A DNA stretch of 64,000 nt from Oxalobacter vibrioformis (lineage in GTDB: Bacteria; Pseudomonadota; Gammaproteobacteria; Burkholderiales; Burkholderiaceae_D): NCBI RefSeq assembly GCF_027118995.1, contig NZ_CP098242.1, forward strand, positions 1,054,001-1,118,000, in the 5' to 3' direction. This document shows positions 56,295 through 64,000 of this stretch, piece after piece. The notes under the pieces are model-generated. The model was not told the origin of the DNA and did no database searches. It was given only the letters and a program-made list of their open reading frames with translations. A program made the translations under genes and the position numbers. Position 1 is the stretch's first letter, and each line of letters begins with the position of its first letter.

Positions 56295-57563
56295 GTGAAA
56301 GTCATTGTATTGGGTTCAGGAATTGTCGGCACCGCGTCAGCCTGGTTTATCCGGCAGGAAGGTCATGAGGTTACCGTGATTGACCGGCAACCCGGCCCCG
56401 CCCAGGAAACCACCTTTGCCAACGGCTGCCAGATATCGGTTTCCCATTCTGAACCCTGGGCCAATCCTTCGGCTCCGAAAAAAATCCTGAAATGGCTGGG
56501 TAAAGCCGACGCACCCCTGCTTTACCGTTTTCGGGCTGAAAAACTGCAATGGCAGTGGGGCCTGCGTTTCTTGAGGCAATGCACGCGCGGCAAAACAGCC
56601 TATAACATCCGCCAGTGCGTGTCACTGGCAGACTTCAGCCTGCGCACGCTACGGGCTCTCCGGGCGGAAGTGAACATTGAGTATGATCACCTGTCCCGCG
56701 GCATCATGCACTTTTACACTGACAAGGATGAATTCGACGCATCCAAACCGGGAGCGGAACTGATGACCTCACTGGGATGCCCGCGTAATTCGATTGACCC
56801 CGAAGAGGTTGTCCGCATTGAACCGGCACTGGCATCCATCAAGGACAAACTGGTTGGCGGCGATTACACGCCGGGTGACGAACATGGTGATGCCCGCGCA
56901 TTTACCATTGGCCTGGCCGAAAAAGCGGCTGAAAGGGGCGTGGAATTCCGCTTCAATACCACCGCCATTCGCCTGTTGACTGAAGGCGCTGGCGCAACCG
57001 CCCGCATCGTTGGTATCGAAACCATCAACAGCAACGGCGAATACGAAGTCCTGAAAGCCGATGCTTTTGTGGTTTCCATGGGCAGTTTCTCAGCGCCCTT
57101 TCTCAAACCACTTGGCATCGATCTGATGATTTATCCTGCCAAAGGCTATTCGGCGACCTATCCCATTATCAACTCCGATGCAGTACCGTCTGTTTCCCTG
57201 ATTGATGCGGAATACAAGCTGGTTTTTGCCAGGCTGGGCGACCGCTTCCGTGTGGGAGGCACCGCCGAAATGAATGGTTACGGGCGCGAGCTCAATATGG
57301 CCAGATGCGAAGCGCTGACCAAGCGTACCCGGGAACTGTTCCCGGAAGGGTGCGACTACAGCCAGCCGCATTACTGGAGCGGCTTAAGACCCATGACCCC
57401 TTCCAATATCCCGTATATCGGCAAAACCAAATACGGCAACCTTTTCTTAAATACCGGCCACGGCACACTCGGATGGACAATGGGGTGTGGCTCGGGCCGC
57501 GTGATTGCGGATATTATTTCCGGGCGGCAGCCGGAAGTTAACTTCAAATTCACCGGTATGTAA
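56295..57563 (+). CDS. dadA: D-amino acid dehydrogenase DadA
   Basis: FAD-dependent membrane-associated enzyme oxidising D-amino acids, especially D-alanine; 422 residues. FAD loop VIVLGSGIVGTASAWFIRQE, followed by the DadA-specific ANGCQISVSHSEPWANPSAP. C-terminal signatures are YWSGLRPMTPSNIPYIG and FLNTGHGTLGWTMGCGSG. Starts at ATG 56295 with GGGGGA about 7-12 bases upstream. Substrate could be D-amino acids released from murein. Confidence 0.95.
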   Translation: MKVIVLGSGIVGTASAWFIRQEGHEVTVIDRQPGPAQETTFANGCQISVSHSEPWANPSAPKKILKWLGKADAPLLYRFRAEKLQWQWGLRFLRQCTRGKTAYNIRQCVSLADFSLRTLRALRAEVNIEYDHLSRGIMHFYTDKDEFDASKPGAELMTSLGCPRNSIDPEEVVRIEPALASIKDKLVGGDYTPGDEHGDARAFTIGLAEKAAERGVEFRFNTTAIRLLTEGAGATARIVGIETINSNGEYEVLKADAFVVSMGSFSAPFLKPLGIDLMIYPAKGYSATYPIINSDAVPSVSLIDAEYKLVFARLGDRFRVGGTAEMNGYGRELNMARCEALTKRTRELFPEGCDYSQPHYWSGLRPMTPSNIPYIGKTKYGNLFLNTGHGTLGWTMGCGSGRVIADIISGRQPEVNFKFTGM

Positions 57564-57593
57564 TGTGCCCCCTGGTAACATCGGCAAACAGGA

Positions 57594-57986
57594 ATGACAA
57601 AAACCGGTAAAAAAAATGATTGCCCTTGCGGAAGCGGACAGGTCTTTGACCGGTGTTGCAACCGCTTCCTTTCCGGCCAGGAAGCGCCCCGGACCCCGCT
57701 GGAACTGATGTGCTCCCGGTACACCGCCTATACCCGGCAGGATAGCCGGTATCTCCGGCATACCTGGTATCCAAACGCCATGCCTGAAGGCGCTTTAGCG
57801 GCTGACCCCTCCATAAAGTGGATTCGCCTGCACATCATCCGCCACGAGGAAGAGGGTGACGACGGGCTGGTTGAATTCATCGCCCATTACAAGGTGAACG
57901 GGCGCGCCCGGAAACTGCACGAAACCAGCCGGTTTTTACGGGAAGGGGGGAAATGGTATTATCTGGATGGAACATTCAACGAGTAA
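57594..57986 (+). CDS. ychJ: YchJ-family SEC-C motif protein
   Basis: A 130-residue protein (UPF0225) with an N-terminal zinc-binding SEC-C motif CPCGSGQVFDRCC and the C-terminal YchJ middle domain (LMCSRYTAYTRQDSRYLRHTW, GKWYYLDG). Its function is unknown. It begins 30 bases after dadA and ends 7 bases before the chosen bioA start. Confidence 0.88.
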   Translation: MTKTGKKNDCPCGSGQVFDRCCNRFLSGQEAPRTPLELMCSRYTAYTRQDSRYLRHTWYPNAMPEGALAADPSIKWIRLHIIRHEEEGDDGLVEFIAHYKVNGRARKLHETSRFLREGGKWYYLDGTFNE

Positions 57987-57993
57987 CACCTTT

Positions 57994-59343
57994 ATGACCG
58001 TATCAGAAAACTCCCTTTCATCCCAAATCGTTTCACGCAGCCTGCAAAGTGTATGGCACCCCTGTACACAGATGCAGCATCATGAGCAGTTTCCGCTGGT
58101 TGCACTCGCCAGTGGCAAAGGCGCCTGGCTCTTTGATCAGGATGGCCGCCGCTTTCTGGATGCCATCAGTTCATGGTGGACCAACCTTTTCGGTCACGCT
58201 AATCCGCGCATCAATGCCGCACTGAGAGACCAGATGGAAAAGCTGGAGCACGCCATGCTCGCCGGTTTTACCCACGAACCGGTTGTCGAGCTGTCGGAGC
58301 GCCTGTCGGCCATGACAGGCGGAAAACTCGGCCATTGCTTTTATGCCTCAGATGGTGCATCCGCTGTGGAAATTGCGCTGAAAATGAGTTTTCATGCCTG
58401 GCGCAACCTGGGCTTGCCGGAAAAACAGGAATTTGTCTGCCTGGAAAAAAGTTATCACGGCGAAACGCTCGGCGCATTATCCGTTACCGATGTGACGCTT
58501 TTTCGGGATGCTTACGCCCCGCTTTTGCGCAATGTGCATATCGTGCCCTCGCCCGATGCCAGAAAGGCACAACAGGGAGAGAGCGCTGAAGATGTGGCTG
58601 TTTCAGCAGCCAGTGCACTGGAAAAACTATTTGAAGAAAGAGCAGGAAAAATTGCCGCGCTGATTGTCGAACCACTGATTCAGTGTGCCGCGGGATTTGC
58701 CATGTATGACCCGCTTTACCTCAAAAAGGCACGGGAATTGTGCGACCGCTACCAGGTTCACCTGATCGCCGATGAAATAGCGGTGGGCTGCGGGCGTACC
58801 GGGACCTTCTTTGCCTGTGAACAGGCCGGCATATGGCCGGATTTCCTTACCCTGTCAAAAGGCATCAGCGGCGGATACCTGCCGCTGTCCCTTGTGATGA
58901 CAACGAATGCCATTTACCGGCTTTTTTACAGCGAGGAATTTGCCAGGGGATTTCTGCACTCCCACTCCTACACCGGCAACCCGCTGGCCTGCCGCGCGGC
59001 ACTTGCCACGCTGGATATTTTCAGGGATGATGCGGTGTTGGAAAAAAATCAGGCACGCGCGCAAACACTGACGGAAAAACTCGCCCCCTTGGCCAATCAT
59101 GAGCGAATCCGTCATTTCCGGCACTGCGGCATGATATGGGCATTTGATGTCACCCTGCCCCAACCGGAACAACTCATGACGTTCCCCGGAAAAATTTTCA
59201 CGGCAGCGCTTGACCATGAAATACTGCTGCGCCCGATCGGCAATACTATTTACCTGATGCCACCTTACATTCTGGATGAAGAAGAAATGGCATACCTGTC
59301 AGCAGGAACGCTGGCCACGCTTGAAAAGGTTTTACCCCCATGA
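57994..59343 (+). CDS. bioA: Adenosylmethionine-8-amino-7-oxononanoate aminotransferase BioA
   Basis: PLP aminotransferase making 7,8-diaminopelargonate; 449 residues. SSWWTNLFGHANPRINAAL and HCFYASDGASAVEIALKMSF are BioA signatures; the PLP Lys is in FLTLSKGISGGYLPLSLV. The C-terminal NTIYLMPPYILDEEEMAYL is standard. The ATG at 57994 was chosen; an in-frame ATG at 57967 would overlap ychJ. Next genes bioD and bioB complete three of the four late biotin steps; bioF is absent. Confidence 0.95.
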   Translation: MTVSENSLSSQIVSRSLQSVWHPCTQMQHHEQFPLVALASGKGAWLFDQDGRRFLDAISSWWTNLFGHANPRINAALRDQMEKLEHAMLAGFTHEPVVELSERLSAMTGGKLGHCFYASDGASAVEIALKMSFHAWRNLGLPEKQEFVCLEKSYHGETLGALSVTDVTLFRDAYAPLLRNVHIVPSPDARKAQQGESAEDVAVSAASALEKLFEERAGKIAALIVEPLIQCAAGFAMYDPLYLKKARELCDRYQVHLIADEIAVGCGRTGTFFACEQAGIWPDFLTLSKGISGGYLPLSLVMTTNAIYRLFYSEEFARGFLHSHSYTGNPLACRAALATLDIFRDDAVLEKNQARAQTLTEKLAPLANHERIRHFRHCGMIWAFDVTLPQPEQLMTFPGKIFTAALDHEILLRPIGNTIYLMPPYILDEEEMAYLSAGTLATLEKVLPP

Positions 59344-60026
59344 AACAGTTTTCCTGCTTTGTTACCGGGACAGATACCGGTGTCGGCAAAACACTGGTGA
59401 CCTGTGCCATCATTCATGGCCTCTCTCAGCAGGGAATGACGGTTGCCGGCATGAAACCGGTGGCCGCCGGCGTCACCCTGCAAAACCGCCAGTGGCATAA
59501 CGAGGATACCGATGCCATCATCAGTGCATCCAGCATCATGCTGCCTCCCGCGCTTGTGACCCCTTACCTGCTGAAAACCGCCATATCACCGAACATTGCG
59601 GCCTCCCTGGAAAATACGGTTATTCAATGGCCGCGAATCAGTGACAGTTACGACCAGATCCGGGAAATGGCCCCTTCCGTCATTATCGAAGGTATTGGCG
59701 GATTCAAGGTCCCGCTTTCGGAAAGCTACACAGCGGCCGATCTTGCGGTACAATTCGGGCTGCCCGTGATACTGGTTGTCGGGCTGCGGCTGGGGTGCCT
59801 GAACCACGCACTCCTGTCGGCAGAAGCCATTCTGTCACGGGGACTTCCCCTGACAGGCTGGGTCGCCAACCACATTGACCCGATGATGCTGTATGATGCG
59901 GAAAACATCGCATCACTGGAACAGCATATTCCGGCACCGCGGCTGGCTGCGATTCCCTATATCAAAAATGCTTCCATTGTTGAAGCAGCGAAGTATTTTG
60001 ACTTTTCAACGCTGAAAAGTCAGTAA
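59340..60026 (+). CDS. bioD: Dethiobiotin synthetase
   Basis: ATP-dependent ring closure of 7,8-diaminopelargonate with CO2; 228 residues. Walker A is FVTGTDTGVGKTLVTCAI, and VAGMKPVAAGV and IIEGIGGFKVPLSESYTAA are family signatures. Its ATG overlaps the bioA stop (ATGA). Confidence 0.96.
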   Translation: MKQFSCFVTGTDTGVGKTLVTCAIIHGLSQQGMTVAGMKPVAAGVTLQNRQWHNEDTDAIISASSIMLPPALVTPYLLKTAISPNIAASLENTVIQWPRISDSYDQIREMAPSVIIEGIGGFKVPLSESYTAADLAVQFGLPVILVVGLRLGCLNHALLSAEAILSRGLPLTGWVANHIDPMMLYDAENIASLEQHIPAPRLAAIPYIKNASIVEAAKYFDFSTLKSQ

Positions 60027-60064
60027 CCACACAATCATTATCTGACATTTAAGGACATCAACAC

Positions 60065-61135
60065 ATGTCACAACCTGTTATTTTTCACAAGAAACCGGCA
60101 CCGGCCACGCTTGCCGCAACCGCAACCTGGCCGACAGAAGAAGTGCTTGCCCTTTTTGAACTGCCGTTCAATGAATTGCTCTTTCGCGCACAGGAAATCC
60201 ACCGGACCAGCTTTCCAGAAAAAGACATTGAACTGGCAACACTGATCTCGCTGAAAACCGGGGGATGCACGGAAGATTGCGGATACTGCTCACAGTCATC
60301 CCACCACGACACCGATGTCAAAGCGAGCAAAATGCTGTCTTTGGATACGGTTCTTGATGCCGCAAGAGAAGCCAGGGCCAATGGCGCCACCCGTTTCTGC
60401 ATGGGGGCTTCGGGCCGTTCGCCGAACGACCGTGACATGGAAAAATATGAAGAAATGGTGCGCGCAGTCAAGGGACTCGGTCTGGAGACCTGCGCCACCC
60501 TGGGTATGCTCCAGGATGACCAGGCAAAACGCCTGAAAGAAGCCGGGCTGGACTATTACAACCATAATCTGGACACTTCGCCAACTCATTACGGCACTAT
60601 CATTTCCACGCATAACTACCAGGACCGCCTCGACACGCTCGGACGAGTGAGAAAAGCCGGCCTGAAAGTCTGCTGCGGCGGCATCATCGGCATGGGAGAA
60701 TCGCGCCGTCAGCGGGCAGAGCTGATTTCCCAGCTCGCCAATCTGAACCCTTATCCTGAATCGGTTCCCATCAATCATCTGGTTGCGATTGAAGGCACAC
60801 CCCTTTATGGCGTGGAAGCACTGGATCCCCTCGAATTTGTCCGCACCATTGCCGTTGCACGCATCGTCATGCCGCAGGCGCGTGTGCGCATGTCGGCCGG
60901 CAGGCGCGAACTGGGGGATACGGTCCAGGCGCTGTGCTTTTTAGCGGGGGCCAATTCGATCTTTTATGGCGATAAACTGCTGACAACGGAAAATTCCGAG
61001 GCAGAAGATGACCGGGTGCTCCTTGACAAGCTGGGTCTGAAAACCAAGCAGGTTACCGAGGTCAAGGCACGCATGCCGGGTCTCAAAGACCATGACCACG
61101 AGCATGACCACCATCATGCGCATTCTATACTATAA
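60065..61135 (+). CDS. bioB: Biotin synthase with His-rich C-terminal tail
   Basis: Radical-SAM enzyme that inserts sulfur into dethiobiotin; 356 residues. The SAM-cluster motif is [20 protein letters not shown]; the second cluster ligands lie in downstream segments ([46 protein letters not shown]). The C-terminus carries an unusual acidic/His tail, [15 protein letters not shown], whose coding bases overlap the start of ghrA by 20. A tail of this type could bind metal, but this is inference. Confidence 0.95.
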   Translation: MSQPVIFHKKPAPATLAATATWPTEEVLALFELPFNELLFRAQEIHRTSFPEKDIELATLISLKTGGCTEDCGYCSQSSHHDTDVKASKMLSLDTVLDAAREARANGATRFCMGASGRSPNDRDMEKYEEMVRAVKGLGLETCATLGMLQDDQAKRLKEAGLDYYNHNLDTSPTHYGTIISTHNYQDRLDTLGRVRKAGLKVCCGGIIGMGESRRQRAELISQLANLNPYPESVPINHLVAIEGTPLYGVEALDPLEFVRTIAVARIVMPQARVRMSAGRRELGDTVQALCFLAGANSIFYGDKLLTTENSEAEDDRVLLDKLGLKTKQVTEVKARMPGLKDHDHEHDHHHAHSIL

Positions 61136-62045
61136 CGCAGGAGAAAATCCTGATCTCTGGCTGCCTCGTCTGGAAGCAGCTCTGCCTGAAGCGGATATCC
61201 GCGAATGGAAAGCTGGTGACAACGCACCGGCAGATTATGCACTGGTCTGGAAGCCGCCCCGGGACATGCTATCAGGCCGTACCGGGCTCAAGGCCGTTTT
61301 TAATCTTGCCGCAGGCGTGGATGCGATTTTGGACAGGCAACATGTTCTGCCTGAAAACGTGCCGATCATACGGCTGGAAGATGCCGGCATGGCTGTCCAG
61401 ATGGCCGAATATGTCACTCATGCTGTTTTGCGCTACTTCCGCCATTTTGACGAATATGACACTTTCGCCAGCAGGCACGAATGGCATCCGCTTGAATCGG
61501 CTGACAAGGCTGGCTTTACCATCGGTATCCTGGGACTTGGGGTGATGGGCAAACGGGTTGCCAAAGCGCTTTTGCACTTCGGCTTCCCGGTCAGGGGCTG
61601 GAGCAGAACCCCCAGACAGATTGATGGTGTCGCCAGTTTTTCTGGCAATGGTGAACTGGATGCTTTTCTGAATAGGACCAGTGTACTGGTCTGCCTTTTG
61701 CCCCTGACACCAGAGACCACCGGCATATTGAACAGACGCTGCTTTTCGCGCCTGAAACCGGGCGCATTTCTCATCAACGCCGGGCGCGGCGCCCATCTCA
61801 TTGAATCCGACCTGATGGATGCGTTGGATTCCGGGCAAATCCGTGCGGCCACACTGGACGTTACGGTTACCGAACCGCTGCCGCCATCCCATCCTTTCTG
61901 GCAGGACGGGCGAATCACCATCACACCCCATATTGCCGCAAAGACGCTTCGTGATGAAACCATTGCCCAGGTGACGCAAAAGCTGAGGGCATTGGAACAA
62001 AACGGAATAACAAGCGGGATAGTGGACAGAAAGCGCGGCTACTGA
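61116..62045 (+). CDS. ghrA: Glyoxylate/hydroxypyruvate reductase A
   Basis: NADPH-dependent 2-hydroxyacid dehydrogenase of 309 residues. Nucleotide loop [20 protein letters not shown]; the catalytic Arg is in [16 protein letters not shown], Glu in [13 protein letters not shown] and His in [14 protein letters not shown]. These three plus the GhrA-specific [21 protein letters not shown]-terminus favour GhrA over D-lactate dehydrogenase. The ATG at 61116 lies within the bioB tail; an in-frame opening at 61092 is also possible. In an oxalate-using host it could reduce glyoxylate. Confidence 0.88.
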   Translation: MRILYYNAGENPDLWLPRLEAALPEADIREWKAGDNAPADYALVWKPPRDMLSGRTGLKAVFNLAAGVDAILDRQHVLPENVPIIRLEDAGMAVQMAEYVTHAVLRYFRHFDEYDTFASRHEWHPLESADKAGFTIGILGLGVMGKRVAKALLHFGFPVRGWSRTPRQIDGVASFSGNGELDAFLNRTSVLVCLLPLTPETTGILNRRCFSRLKPGAFLINAGRGAHLIESDLMDALDSGQIRAATLDVTVTEPLPPSHPFWQDGRITITPHIAAKTLRDETIAQVTQKLRALEQNGITSGIVDRKRGY

Positions 62046-62061
62046 GCTGCATCAGGCAAAC

Positions 62062-62096
62062 AAAAAAACGGCTGCATGATAACATCCAGCCGTTTC
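62062..62096 (-). terminator. Terminator of 6S RNA
   Basis: On the minus strand AAACGGCTG and CAGCCGTTT pair around a mismatched loop, followed by a T7 run (read from 62068 downward). It also lies just after ghrA on the plus strand, where the T-run is poor. Confidence 0.8.
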
Positions 62097-62100
62097 AAAC

Positions 62101-62273
62101 TTTTCCCCGCCTGTGCCGCTATGTCCGCATCTTGAACCTGAGGTTCAAGGTGGTCACGGTAAGCCGATTTCGGGTTCATCGAACTAGCGACGCGCACGCC
62201 CATCGAACAAGTTCCGCAACCGATGCTGATGAATGGTTCAAAGACTAATGACAATCGCAAACACCGCAGGGAA
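62101..62273 (-). ncRNA. ssrS: 6S RNA (SsrS)
   Basis: Regulatory RNA that binds the sigma-70 RNA polymerase holoenzyme in stationary phase. The 3' part CACCTTGAACCTCAGGTTCA with AGATGCGG matches the conserved CACCTTGAACC...GGTTCAAG...GCGG of 6S RNA. The ends close a stem: TTCCCTGC (62273-62266) with GCGGGGAA (62110-62103). A sigma-70 promoter upstream and an intrinsic terminator downstream fit the ends. Location after zapA on the same strand is conserved across proteobacteria. The central bubble was not folded by computation. Ends are approximate. Confidence 0.88.
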
Positions 62274-62278
62274 TCTTC

Positions 62279-62306
62279 AGTCTACCTGATTCTCTGTGTG
62301 TGTCAA
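62279..62306 (-). promoter_or_regulatory. Promoter of 6S RNA
   Basis: Minus-strand TTGACA (62306-62301, perfect) and TAGACT (62284-62279, four of six) are separated by 16 bases. The start falls near 62273, at the 5' end of the closing stem. Confidence 0.8.
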
Positions 62307-62339
62307 CCTGTTTTTTGATGGAATATTGCGCTGTTTTAA

Positions 62340-62661
62340 GGAAACGCTGATTAACTGATTTTGGGAGATGAAGGGCAAGGCAAACGGAGCGCGGCAACCA
62401 GGACATATCTTAAGACAGGCGAAGGTGGCGAGCACCGCGTAACGCAGCAATTCGCTCACAAAGTCTCAGGGTCAGGCCTCATTAATTTTCCGTTTGCGAA
62501 AAGCCGTTTTGTTTCAAAGGGCAAGGCGCAGCGGGAAATGGGGACACAGGCGTAGCAACCCTACGTCAAGTTCCCATTTTTCGATGCAACGCCGCCATTT
62601 GGGACACAACGGCTTTGCAGCAGGCAATTTAATGAAGCCTGACCCTAATATCAGCGGTTCC
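62340..62661. repeat. Dispersed palindrome repeat, copy C (interrupted by a second element)
   Basis: The left end GGAAACGCTGATTAACTG (62340-62357) and the complement of the right end (GGAACCGCTGATATTAG, 62661-62645) match the ends of copies A and B. A longer middle segment repeats the core (GCAGCAATTCGCTCACAAAG at 62444-62463). The right arm is separated by an element at 62468-62646. The right end abuts the zapA stop codon at 62662. Confidence 0.7.
62468..62646. mobile_element. 179-base inverted-repeat element inserted in copy C
   Basis: Ends AGGGTCAGGCCTCATTAA and the complement of the right end AGGGTCAGGCTTCATTAA match at 17 of 18. Inside is a CGTAG-CTACG hairpin. No transposase is encoded, so this is a non-autonomous element such as a MITE or REP-like unit. 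It lies between the arms of copy C. Confidence 0.7.
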
Positions 62662-62973
62662 TCAGAAGAGATCTTCCTGGGGCGCCAGCGCCTTGTCCAG
62701 CGCCTCATGCATAAGCGCAATTTTCTGTCTGACTTCAGACAGCGTGAAATCTGAGAGGGGCCCTCTTGGCGCCTTTACCGACAGCAGTTCGGCTGCAATC
62801 GAAATAGAAGCCATCATGGCAATCCGGTCATTGCCGCGAACCTTTCCGGCATCACGGATCGCACACATCTTGTCGTCCAGATAGGCAACCGCTTCGCGCA
62901 AGGGACGCTCTTCGCCTTCCTGGCATGCCAGCCGGTATGACTGGCCCATAATGGTGACGTCAACGTGGATCAT
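62662..62973 (-). CDS. zapA: Cell division protein ZapA
   Basis: Binds and bundles FtsZ at the septum; 103 residues. The N-terminal ZapA globular domain opens HVDVTIMGQSYRLACQEGEE and is followed by AVAYLDDKMCAIRDAGKV, DRIAMMASISIAAELL. The C-terminal coiled coil (EVRQKIALMHEALDKAL) is present. The start overlaps the zapB stop by 4 bases. Read with ssrS downstream, this is the conserved zapB-zapA-6S order, here interrupted by the composite repeat. Confidence 0.94.
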   Translation of the reverse strand: MIHVDVTIMGQSYRLACQEGEERPLREAVAYLDDKMCAIRDAGKVRGNDRIAMMASISIAAELLSVKAPRGPLSDFTLSEVRQKIALMHEALDKALAPQEDLF

Positions 62974-63191
62974 TCACCAGCCTCCTCTTCTTCCATCACG
63001 GCCATTGGCAGGGTGCTGATCAATCCAGCAATCCGCTCTCTGGCCTGGGCAAGACGCTGATTCACGATGCTTTGCTCGCCTGTCAGCTCGGCATTGCGGA
63101 TGCGTAATTCCGCATTTTCGCGGCGCAAAGCCACTGTCAGCTCGGCCAACTGGTTTATTTTTTCAGCAAGCGATTCAAAATCGGAAGTCAT
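62970..63191 (-). CDS. zapB: ZapB-like coiled-coil division protein
   Basis: A 73-residue protein that is almost all coiled coil: SLAEKINQLAELTVALRREN, ELRIRNAELTGEQSIVNQRL, ending in an acidic EEEEAGE. Such proteins next to zapA belong to the TIGR02449/ZapB-like group that supports the Z-ring. The ZapB label rests on context as much as on sequence, since coiled coils are not specific. Confidence 0.75.
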   Translation of the reverse strand: MTSDFESLAEKINQLAELTVALRRENAELRIRNAELTGEQSIVNQRLAQARERIAGLISTLPMAVMEEEEAGE

Positions 63192-63400
63192 GTCTGGCGG
63201 TACTATGGAAATTCAGTAACAGGATAAAAACCATGTAACACTATTGCACAGATAACCTGTGTTGTGTACCATCCTGTGACTTGAAATTAATAAACTGATT
63301 TAGCGTACTGATTTTACATCCTTTTGGTGATTTTTGTTCATTGCCAATAAATTATTAACCGGCAAGGGCAAATTCTGACCCGTACGCACCCGACCTGCTG
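63192..63400. other. zapB/cmk divergent intergenic region
   Basis: It is 209 bases, AT-rich, and should hold promoters for both zapBA (minus) and cmk (plus). An imperfect inverted repeat (ACAGGAT at 63221 and ATCCTGT at 63270) is visible but poorly paired inside. No gene is seen. Confidence 0.5.
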
Positions 63401-64000
63401 ATGAGTATACTTCCTTCACAATCAACCACTGCTTTTGTCATTACCATAGACGGTCCTACGGCTTCCGGCAAAGGCACGGTTGCCCAGATTGTGGCAGAGA
63501 GGCTGGGATTTCATTACCTGGATTCCGGCGCACTGTACCGTCTGGTCGCCCTTTCTGTGCTGCGCTCCGGCACATCCATTGAAGACGAAGCGGCTGTCGC
63601 GAAACTGGCCAAAACCCTGCCCTGCCATTTTGAGAATGGCCGGATATTTCTTGCCGATGACGATGTAACCGACACCATTCGCGCTGAAAATGTCGGCAAT
63701 ATGGCTTCCCGCGTTGGCGCCCTGCCTGCTGCCAGAGCCACCCTTTTTTCATTACAGACAGGCTTCAAACGCCCGCCAGGCCTCGTTGCAGATGGCCGTG
63801 ACATGGGAACCGTGATCTTTCCTGACGCCGAACTCAAGGTCTTTTTGACGGCCAGTGTGGAGGCTCGCGCGCAAAGACGTTATAAGCAGTTGATAGAAAA
63901 AGGATTTCCTGCTAAAATTTCCGATCTTCGCCAGGACCTTCACGAGAGGGACCAGCGCGACACTTTCAGAAGCATCGCGCCACTGGCGCCTGCTGCTGAC
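63401..64000 (+). CDS. cmk: Cytidylate kinase (3' end cut by window edge)
   Basis: Phosphorylates CMP and dCMP; 200 codons visible with no stop. P-loop [23 protein letters not shown]-binding [35 protein letters not shown] (active-site Arg-Asp) and the lid region [16 protein letters not shown] are all present. The ATG at 63401 gives a typical short extension before the P-loop. Relatives normally have aroA upstream and rpsA downstream; here aroA is not in the upstream sequence. Confidence 0.95.
   Translation, partial: MSILPSQSTTAFVITIDGPTASGKGTVAQIVAERLGFHYLDSGALYRLVALSVLRSGTSIEDEAAVAKLAKTLPCHFENGRIFLADDDVTDTIRAENVGNMASRVGALPAARATLFSLQTGFKRPPGLVADGRDMGTVIFPDAELKVFLTASVEARAQRRYKQLIEKGFPAKISDLRQDLHERDQRDTFRSIAPLAPAAD

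Larger units (their letters stand above)
62046..62661. other. 616-base region holding 6S RNA and a composite repeat
   Basis: From left to right: terminator, 6S RNA, its promoter, then a composite repeat reaching the zapA stop codon. No protein gene is supported. Confidence 0.75.

Noticed and set aside
63221..63276. Inverted repeat between zapB and cmk
   Set aside because: Only short ends pair (ACAGGAT/ATCCTGT); the interior does not match well enough to claim a structured RNA.
1..64000. CRISPR array, prophage, integron or intact IS
   Set aside because: No array of short spaced repeats, no integrase, phage structural gene or complete transposase was seen.
1..64000. tRNA or rRNA genes
   Set aside because: No cloverleaf with a TTCGA-type loop or rRNA core sequence was noticed in the intergenic gaps, though no scan was run.

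Overview
The window reads as a chromosomal segment of a betaproteobacterium of order Burkholderiales, most likely family Oxalobacteraceae; Oxalobacter is my best guess at genus level, which the sequence alone cannot prove. The basis is conserved local gene order: RNB nuclease/TonB/aroE/mtgA; mpl beside an uncharacterised nucleotidyltransferase-like gene; aroQ-accB-accC-prmA-DUF3426-PfkB kinase facing rpsT; 4.5S RNA-dnaX-ybaB-recR; mltA/apaG facing rpe-gph-trpE; rsmB-DUF4390-ntrY-ntrX; topB-smg-dprA facing def-fmt; clpS-clpA; aceE-aceF-lpdA; holC-DUF2486; and zapB-zapA-6S RNA. Base composition is moderate and even, with no prophage, integron, CRISPR array, tRNA gene or intact insertion sequence seen. 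This is mostly a core-genome stretch.

Layout. 0-6.4 kb (minus): cell-wall and RNA-processing genes (mtgA cut by the left edge, aroE, TonB-like, RNase II-like, YqiA-like esterase, mpl). 6.5-12.9 kb (plus): nucleotidyltransferase-like protein, aroQ, biotin-dependent acetyl-CoA carboxylase subunits accB-accC, prmA, a zinc-finger/DUF3426 membrane protein and a PfkB sugar kinase. 12.9-17.3 kb (minus): rpsT with a clear promoter, cysM-recR-ybaB-dnaX, and 4.5S SRP RNA. 17.9-25 kb: a lytic transglycosylase, priA, an AT-rich region with three DnaA-box-like sites, DUF4404, a universal stress protein, mltA-apaG, then rpe-gph. 25.2-33 kb (plus): a previously unlabelled 28-residue Trp-rich leader peptide and attenuator ahead of trpE, then rsmB, DUF4390, the NtrY-like kinase, a short NtrX-like regulator and an aldo/keto reductase. 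33-45 kb: topB, smg and dprA facing def-fmt, a DUF1857 protein, a second aldo/keto reductase, an Fe-S membrane protein, clpA-clpS. 45-52 kb: cold-shock protein, rsuA, the pyruvate dehydrogenase operon (aceE, aceF, lpdA) behind a 58-bp tandem duplication. 52-62 kb (plus): folD, prlC, holC, DUF2486, dadA, ychJ, biotin genes bioA-bioD-bioB (no bioF), ghrA. 62-64 kb: 6S RNA, a composite repeat element, zapA-zapB, and cmk cut by the right edge.

Functional links: bioA-bioD-bioB make the cofactor that AccB carries; aroQ and aroE supply chorismate to TrpE; MtgA, MltA, Mpl and the SLT protein build, cut and recycle peptidoglycan; ZapA and ZapB support the division ring; DnaX, HolC, PriA, RecR, TopB and DprA handle DNA replication and repair.

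The most interesting non-coding signals are (1) the trp leader/attenuator at 25259-25386; (2) a dispersed imperfect-palindrome repeat with three copies, one of them interrupted by a second inverted-repeat element beside zapA; (3) a DnaA-box-like cluster with an AT-rich tract upstream of priA; and (4) a tandem duplication upstream of aceE carrying four TTTCTGGC motifs and two TATAAT boxes.
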